10,557 bases of DNA, from NCBI GenBank assembly GCA_024277555.1, contig JAJRUY010000050.1, positions 1 to 10,557 of the forward strand, in the 5' to 3' direction. Position numbers and translations under genes: made by a program. This DNA is from Gammaproteobacteria bacterium (lineage in GTDB: Bacteria > Pseudomonadota > Gammaproteobacteria > Chromatiales > Chromatiaceae). The notes below the pieces were generated by a model. The model made no database searches. It saw only the letters and a list, made by a program, of their open reading frames with translations, and was not told the origin of the DNA. Of this stretch, positions 7,112-10,557 are shown piece after piece (within the stretch, counting starts at the first letter, position 1; every line of letters begins with the position of its first letter).

Positions 7112-7238
7112 GTTTGGCGACATCATCCTGGTGCCGTTTCCATTTACCGACCAATCCACCACAAAAAAACGCCCTGCGGTCGTCATCAGTTCCGCTATTT
7201 ACAACACCGAGCGACCTGATTTGATCATCATGGCATAA
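7098..7238 (+). pseudogene. PemK/MazF-family toxin, 3'-truncated
   Basis: From the ATG at 7098 the frame reads MAPFEFGDIILVPFPFTDQS, TTKKRPAVVISS and IYNTERPDLIIMA, then TAA (7236-7238): 46 residues. GDIILVPFPFTDQ and KKRPAVVIS are hallmark N-terminal motifs of PemK/MazF endoribonuclease toxins, which cleave mRNA. Full proteins are about 105-115 residues, so more than half is lost. The break is abrupt: 15 nt past the stop begins a strong dispersed-type hairpin (7253-7278), suggesting that the repeat replaced the 3' part. With its antitoxin also broken, the module is a relic. Confidence 0.85.
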
Positions 7239-7252
7239 CGCCTGCATATATG

Positions 7253-7278
7253 CGTTCCCGCGCAGGAGCGTGGGAACG
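7253..7278. repeat. REP-like hairpin replacing the PemK 3' end
   Basis: CGTTCCCGCGC (7253-7263) pairs with GCGTGGGAACG (7268-7278) around an AGGA loop: 11 pairs including one G-T. The CGTTCCC...GGGAACG type of repeat is widespread in gammaproteobacterial intergenic DNA. Its position between the truncated PemK toxin and the next toxin-antitoxin pair marks a junction. Confidence 0.7.
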
Positions 7279-7355
7279 AGGAACAATTTGTTATGGATAT
7301 GCTGGATACTATCATTCAGCAGGACAACCACTAGAACAGACAGGAGATAGAGGTC

Positions 7356-7535
7356 ATGCAAACCGCTAAACAAGACGCCATCAACGCCATCCAGCAACTT
7401 CCTGACAATGCCGATACGGAAGAGATGATTTACCGGCTGTATGTGCTTGAGAACATCCGCCGTGGCCAGCAGGATGCCGCCGAAGGCAAAACCCAAACCG
7501 CTGAGGAGATACTCAAGGATATTCAATCATGGTGA
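7356..7535 (+). CDS. Small antitoxin of a ParE/RelE-type module, 59 aa
   Basis: The frame from ATG 7356 gives 59 residues: MQTAKQDAINAIQQLPDNAD, then TEEMIYRLYVLENIRRGQQD and AAEGKTQTAEEILKDIQSW. It is preceded by GGAG at 7343-7346 (9 nt spacing; GAGG at 7350-7353 is too close), and its TGA overlaps the toxin ATG by 7 nt, a coupling typical of type II modules. The predicted fold is all-helical, with no ribbon-helix-helix or helix-turn-helix I can name. The C-terminal part (RRGQQDAAEGKTQTAEEILKD) resembles toxin-binding tails of small ParE antitoxins. It probably binds and neutralises the downstream toxin; whether it also represses the promoter is unclear. Function is inferred from context. 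Confidence 0.85.
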   Translation: MQTAKQDAINAIQQLPDNADTEEMIYRLYVLENIRRGQQDAAEGKTQTAEEILKDIQSW

Positions 7536-7831
7536 AATGGACGGCGCATGCCAAAGCCCAAGTGCACCATATCCATGATTACATAGCTCAGGATTCACCG
7601 CTGTATGCCCGGCGGGTCAGTGAAGAACTGGTCAAGAAAACCATCGGGCTGGATGCCCTGCCTCGCAAGGGCAGGAAAGTGGCCGAACTGAATATGGATG
7701 CGGTGCGGGAGCTAAGCCTGTATTCCTACCGGATTTTGTATGAGATTAAATCTGACAAGCTGATCGAGGTATTGGCCGTTATTCATAGACGGCAGCATTT
7801 GGAGGCCGAGAATATCCCGAGAGCACAATAA
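7529..7831 (+). CDS. ParE/RelE-superfamily toxin
   Basis: The 100-residue basic protein has the ParE/RelE plasmid-stabilisation fold pattern. It begins VKWTAHAKAQVHHIHDYIAQ, an early strand and helix with conserved W/A and H.I..YI. It continues with a second helix (LYARRVSEELVKKTIG), GLDALPRKGRKVAEL, and the late strands RELSLYSYRILYEIKSDKLIEVLAVIHRRQHL. The LP..GR.V.EL....RE......YRI.Y pattern is diagnostic. Length and both ends are normal, so the gene looks intact. ParE members poison DNA gyrase and RelE members cleave mRNA on the ribosome; the sequence favours ParE-type but does not settle it. Translation is coupled to the antitoxin by a 7-nt overlap. Confidence 0.92.
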   Translation: MVKWTAHAKAQVHHIHDYIAQDSPLYARRVSEELVKKTIGLDALPRKGRKVAELNMDAVRELSLYSYRILYEIKSDKLIEVLAVIHRRQHLEAENIPRAQ

Positions 7832-7844
7832 CAACAAAACCTGC

Positions 7845-7864
7845 GACAAACATCGGTGTTTGTC
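7845..7864. terminator. Perfect hairpin after the toxin gene
   Basis: GACAAACA-TCGG-TGTTTGTC forms a perfect 8-bp stem with a tetraloop, starting 14 bp after the toxin stop codon. The position fits a transcription end for the toxin-antitoxin operon, but no T-run follows, so termination may be weak or the fold may serve mRNA stability. Confidence 0.4.
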
Positions 7865-7932
7865 ATCAGCAGCAGCCACAGGCTGATCCACAAACCGAAG
7901 AGTGACAGGTTCCGTAGGCACTGCTTCAACGG

Positions 7933-7967
7933 CGATGGATCACAAATCAAAGACCTGACCCCGTCCT
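7933..7967 (+). repeat. 35-bp dispersed repeat, copy 2
   Basis: Identical to 6461-6495 at 34 of 35 positions. It leads straight into copy 3 of the dispersed repeat of about 100 bp. Together with 6461-6619 it forms a direct duplication enclosing both toxin-antitoxin modules. The part at 7939-7961 also pairs as an inverted repeat with 9205-9227 (22 of 23), so it brackets the DUF1566 gene as well. Confidence 0.8.
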
Positions 7968-7969
7968 TC

Positions 7970-8060
7970 GCAAAAGCAGGAATCCAGGACACCCACTCAT
8001 TCAATACATGGCGCCTCGTTCTCCCCGGAACTGGGAATTAAGTATTGTGTCCCCCGAACT
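7970..8060 (+). repeat. Dispersed repeat of about 100 bp, copy 3, left hairpin arm lost
   Basis: Closely matches copy 1 from GCAAAAGCAGGAATCC onward, through to GAATTAAGTATTGTGTCCCC (8035-8054). The left arm of the opening hairpin is missing. The deletion lies where copy 1 has several GTCCT/GTCCTG repeats (about 6491-6525), consistent with slippage or recombination between them. A micro-repeat array of CGAACTCCG/GGAACTCC type follows (8055-8093). Confidence 0.8.
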
Positions 8061-8114
8061 CCGCCCCGAACTCCGAACTCCCCCCGGAACTCCATAGGTG
8101 ACCGCAATGTGCTA

Positions 8115-8996
8115 TCAATAGAATTTCCTTTTCTTCCCGCCACGAACCGGCCAGACATATTTATTTCCGACTTTGAAATAGAAATAAGGCCGTGCGACTG
8201 CAAACGACACGTAGGCTGCAGAATCCCGGTTGGGGGCTGACGCGCTGCTGGAAGACCAGTAATCGCCGGCAACTGCGCTGAAAGGATGCGAGGGAGACAG
8301 GGACGGATTCTTTTCTCCCGTGTCTGTCAGACTCCACAACTCATTCGCGTTGGGCAGGCGCCAGTCGGTTTGCGGATTGCCATTGTTGCTGACATCACCA
8401 CAATCATAATTCCCGATATTGATGCCCCGCACAAAATCCAGCGCATGCTGCCAGATCACCGCTCCATCTCCAGCATCACCATCCTGGTCGAAATCAGGAT
8501 TGTCAGCGATACAATTGGCATTTTTCATCCAAATCAAATCTGTAAGGGTATCGGTCACCGTGCCATCGCCATTGTCTCTGAAACGGGGTACAGGTAAAAA
8601 AAGAGGATGCCAGTCTGGAAGCGTGAACTGATCCAGGGTCTTCAGCATACCACCCATCTTGTACTCCCCATCCTCTCCCGTACCCGGGCAAGGGCGATTC
8701 ACACCACTTTCATCCCAACATTCGGACTCGCCTGTACGGGGCACCCATAAACTGAACGCTGGAGGAGATTCGATACCGGTCAGCCTGGAACCATCCCCCA
8801 CGAATGAAGAGGCCGTGACAGTACCATTGACCTCCAGTTCCGTAGCAGGTGTTTTCGTTCCTATGCCCAGTTTACCCTCCGCGATATAAGAATCCCCACC
8901 CGGATTCAGGCTAAGCTCTCCCGCCATCGGCGCCATCGAGTACAGCGCCAGAACAAATCCTATCCCGCCTAATAACATTGTTTTTCGGATCATCAT
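8115..8996 (-). CDS. Exported DUF1566-domain protein
   Basis: The protein is 293 residues from the ATG at 8996. I prefer this start to the GTG at 9014 because GAGG lies 5 nt upstream and the GTG has no ribosome site. A signal peptide (about 1-26, ending MAPMAG) implies export. Residues 41-76 (LGIGTKTPATELEVNGTVTA, SSFVGDGSRLTGI) form the beta-repeat seen at the start of many phage-tail-like and surface proteins. The DUF1566/Lcl-type domain follows: RDNGDGTVTDTLTDLIWMK (140-158), an acidic DFDQDGD loop (168-174) that could bind calcium, DWRLPNANEL (211-220), DYWSSSSAS (245-253) and YVWPVRGG (280-287). The domain is related in pattern to C-type-lectin/FGE-like folds, so ligand binding or adhesion is possible. 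Function is unknown. It stands alone, bracketed by inverted short repeats. Confidence 0.9.
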   Translation of the reverse strand: MMIRKTMLLGGIGFVLALYSMAPMAGELSLNPGGDSYIAEGKLGIGTKTPATELEVNGTVTASSFVGDGSRLTGIESPPAFSLWVPRTGESECWDESGVNRPCPGTGEDGEYKMGGMLKTLDQFTLPDWHPLFLPVPRFRDNGDGTVTDTLTDLIWMKNANCIADNPDFDQDGDAGDGAVIWQHALDFVRGINIGNYDCGDVSNNGNPQTDWRLPNANELWSLTDTGEKNPSLSPSHPFSAVAGDYWSSSSASAPNRDSAAYVSFAVARPYFYFKVGNKYVWPVRGGKKRKFY

Positions 8997-9028
8997 CCTG
9001 CCCTCTATAACCACATGGATAGCAAAGC

Positions 9029-9034
9029 ATTATA
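9029..9034 (-). promoter_or_regulatory. -10 element for the DUF1566 gene
   Basis: A perfect TATAAT on the minus strand places the transcript start near 9022, about 26 nt before the ATG at 8996. No matching -35 is visible. Two direct repeats TACGCCT (9033-9039 and 9051-9057), 18 bp apart, overlap and precede the -10 and could be an operator or activator site; this is inference. Confidence 0.45.
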
Positions 9035-9100
9035 CGCCTCGGATCAAAGATACGCCTGAGTCCCTCTCATATAGTCAGGGCCACGTCATCTAATAGCAGA

Positions 9101-9212
9101 GCAACAGCAAAGCAAAAAGCAACAGAAAAGCAACAGAAAAGCAACAGAAAAGCAACAGAAAAGCAACAGTGAAGCAACAGGGTCAGGAAGCAACAGAAGC
9201 AACAGGGTCAGG
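9101..9212. repeat. 11-bp tandem repeat array, GCAACAGAAAA
   Basis: Four exact units occupy 9119-9162. Variants flank them: GCAACAGCAAA (9101-9111), a short GCAAAAA unit, GCAACAGTGAA (9163-9173), and then units in which the A-run is replaced by GGGTCAGG (9174-9189, 9199-9212). The array lies about 70 bp upstream of the DUF1566 promoter. It is non-coding and a likely variable-number locus. The last units merge into the GGGTCAGG motif that starts the adjoining dispersed repeat. Confidence 0.85.
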
Positions 9213-9227
9213 TCTTTGATTTATGAT
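9205..9227 (-). repeat. Inverted copy of the short dispersed repeat
   Basis: Its reverse complement reads ATCATAAATCAAAGACCTGA and then CCC, matching 7939-7961 at 22 of 23 positions and 6467-6489 nearly as well. A CTGACCC at 9262-9268 faces GGGTCAG (9205-9211), so the stretch 9205-9268 may itself be a small element with inverted ends. Confidence 0.7.
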
Positions 9228-9287
9228 GCCCTGGACAATAATATTTGAGTATTTATGGGTACTGACCCCTTTTCGCCTTTTCGGACC

Positions 9288-9321
9288 TCAAGCAGAGCCG
9301 TAAGCACTACAAGGGCAGCGG
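9288..9321 (+). pseudogene. Relic matching the 3' end of deaD
   Basis: This stretch matches 5787-5820 of the helicase gene at 30 of 34 positions. In the same frame it encodes KQSRKHYKGSG against KRSRKHHKGSG. Most differences are silent or conservative, as expected of a diverged coding copy. The frame runs on without obvious homology and no helicase motifs are nearby. It may be the tail of a lost paralogue or a fragment carried by recombination. The rest of 9322-9443 holds a weak inverted repeat, CCAGAG/CTCTGG (9366-9386), and nothing else I can name. Confidence 0.5.
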
Positions 9322-9443
9322 GAAAAACCAACTGGCAGCAACCCGTAGGCTTTACAGCTCTTTTACCAGAGCCAGTACGTCTCTGGCATGGGTCTTTGGG
9401 ACAACGCCATGCCCCTGTGTCAGGATCTGGGGTAACTCCTGGT

Positions 9444-10557
9444 TTATTGTTTGATCCCCGAGTGCCGCAGCAAAGCTTCAATGCTGGGCTCTCTTCCACG
9501 AAAAGCCATAAACAGATCCATGGCGTCTTCACTGCCGCCTTTTTCCAGAATGTTTTTCCGGAATGACAAGCCTGTCTCCTGGTTAAATACACCCTTTTCC
9601 TCGAACAGGGAAAAGGCATCAGCCGAGAGCACCTCTGCCCATTTGTAGCTGTAATATCCGGCAGCATAACCGCCGCCGAAGATATGCGAAAATCCATGAG
9701 CAAAGCGATTCCATGCTGGCGGCCTGACTATCGCCACTTCCTCGCGCACCGTTTCCAGGGTTTCGTAGATACGCCCTCCCTGCCCGGGGTCGTATTGCAG
9801 GTGGATGAGAAAGTCGAACAGGGAAAATTCCAACTGGCGCAACAGCTGCATGGCAGACTGGAAATTGCGCGCCGCCAGCATGCGCTCATACAAGGTATCC
9901 GGCAGGGGTTCGCCGGTTTCAAAATGTCCGGAAAACAGCGCCAGCGCTTCTTTTTCCCAGCACCAGTTTTCCATGAACTGGGAAGGCAGTTCCACCGCAT
10001 CCCAGGCAACGCCGGCAATACCGGAGATGGAGGGATAATCCACCTGGGTTAGCATATGATGCAGCCCATGCCCAAACTCATGAAACAGAGTCTGCACTTC
10101 CTCATGGGTGAGCAGCGCCGGCTTCTCTCCCACGGGGGGAGTAAAATTGCAGGTCATGAAGGCTACGGGCAGCTGTTCCTTGTTACGGGTCTTCATGCGC
10201 GATATGGCATCCGCCATCCAGGCGCCGCCGCGTTTGTTGGGGCGCGCATACAGATCAAAGTAAAACTGTCCCAGCAACTCTCCAGAATGATCACGGATCT
10301 CGTAGAAGCGCACATCCGGATGCCAGGTTTCCACCTGTTCCGCGCTTTCCCGGATCTGTACGGCGAAAACCCTGCCGATTACATCGAACATGCCCGGAAT
10401 CACCCGGGTTTCCGGAAAATAGGGCTTCAGCTCTTCCTGGCTGATGCTGTAGCGATGCTGGCGCAGTTTTTCGCTGTAGTAAGGAATATCCCAGGATTCC
10501 AGTTCCGTTACGCCATATTGTTCCCGGACGAAATCATGCAGTTCCGCAAGTTCTGCC
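9444..10557 (-). CDS. prlC: Oligopeptidase A (M3 metallopeptidase), C-terminal part
   Basis: The gene is cut by the window edge; 370 residues are visible of an expected 680 or so. PrlC is a cytoplasmic zinc peptidase that degrades oligopeptides, including cleaved signal peptides. The zinc motif HEFGH is at visible residues 159-163 (10068-10082), with the third-ligand Glu in DAVELPSQFMENW at 189. Other family blocks are WDIPYYSEKLRQH, WHPDVRFYEI, FYFDLYARPNKRGGAWM, FSHIFGGGYAAGYYSYKW, and a C-terminus LRHSGIKQ like the E. coli LEHYGIKG. The frame is open beyond the internal GTG at 10403 to the edge with clear homology, so that GTG is not the start. No strong terminator follows the TAA at 9444. 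Confidence 0.95.
   Translation of the reverse strand, partial: AELAELHDFVREQYGVTELESWDIPYYSEKLRQHRYSISQEELKPYFPETRVIPGMFDVIGRVFAVQIRESAEQVETWHPDVRFYEIRDHSGELLGQFYFDLYARPNKRGGAWMADAISRMKTRNKEQLPVAFMTCNFTPPVGEKPALLTHEEVQTLFHEFGHGLHHMLTQVDYPSISGIAGVAWDAVELPSQFMENWCWEKEALALFSGHFETGEPLPDTLYERMLAARNFQSAMQLLRQLEFSLFDFLIHLQYDPGQGGRIYETLETVREEVAIVRPPAWNRFAHGFSHIFGGGYAAGYYSYKWAEVLSADAFSLFEEKGVFNQETGLSFRKNILEKGGSEDAMDLFMAFRGREPSIEALLRHSGIKQ

Noticed and set aside
6604..7224. Open frame of 206 codons on the plus strand through the repeats and the toxin-antitoxin pair
   Set aside because: It runs through non-coding repeats and then a different frame of the antitoxin and toxin genes. Its composition is repeat-derived and it has no recognisable domain.
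6999..7526. Open frame of 175 codons on the minus strand
   Set aside because: It lies antisense to the PemK relic, the hairpin and the 59-residue antitoxin, which have clear homology or coupling on the plus strand.
9101..9212. CRISPR-like array
   Set aside because: The units are 11 bp and contiguous, with no unique spacers of 25-40 bp and no cas genes. It is a simple tandem repeat.
9444..10403. Internal GTG at 10403 as the start of a 319-residue protein
   Set aside because: Clear PrlC homology continues upstream in the same frame to the window edge (WDIPYYSEKLRQH and PYFPET), so the gene is simply cut by the edge.

Overview
The window looks like a chromosomal segment of a gammaproteobacterium. 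UbiD, the DeaD/CsdA-type helicase and oligopeptidase A (PrlC) all read as close relatives of the E. coli proteins, and UbiD keeps E. coli residue numbering at its key sites. GC content looks moderate. The genus cannot be read from the sequence. No tRNA, rRNA or CRISPR array was seen.

Layout. (1) Positions 1-2629, minus strand: a small lipoprotein gene, ubiD (ubiquinone biosynthesis decarboxylase), then a gene for a secreted MlaC-like protein that stops early. (2) Positions 2702-3904, plus strand: a TraB/PrgY-family membrane protein, divergent from the lipoprotein gene. (3) Positions 4087-5883, plus strand: a full-length DeaD-type cold-shock RNA helicase behind an extended -10 promoter. (4) Positions 5884-8114: an accessory, repeat-rich zone. 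It holds a 159-bp MITE-like element with terminal inverted repeats, an IS200/IS605 transposase fragment with its end hairpins, and three copies of a dispersed repeat of about 100 bp, each ending in its own GGAACTC-type micro-repeat array. It also holds a decayed DUF2281-type/PemK-MazF toxin-antitoxin pair and a complete ParE/RelE toxin-antitoxin pair whose antitoxin is only 59 residues. (5) Positions 8115-8996, minus strand: an exported DUF1566-domain protein. (6) Positions 9015-9443: an 11-bp tandem repeat, an inverted copy of a repeat found earlier in the window, and a short relic matching the 3' end of the helicase gene. (7) Positions 9444-10557, minus strand: the C-terminal half of oligopeptidase A, cut by the window edge.

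How it fits together: housekeeping genes (ubiD, deaD, prlC) surround an interval that has repeatedly taken in small mobile or repetitive DNA and addiction modules. Two genes carry an in-frame stop that a single C-to-T change from a Gln codon would explain: the MlaC-like gene (TAA) and the PemK-linked antitoxin (TAG). TAA, TAG and TGA all end normal genes here, so decay is more likely than recoding. The most distinctive content is the family of dispersed repeats around the toxin-antitoxin genes and the DUF1566 gene. I see no complete new defence or mobile system.
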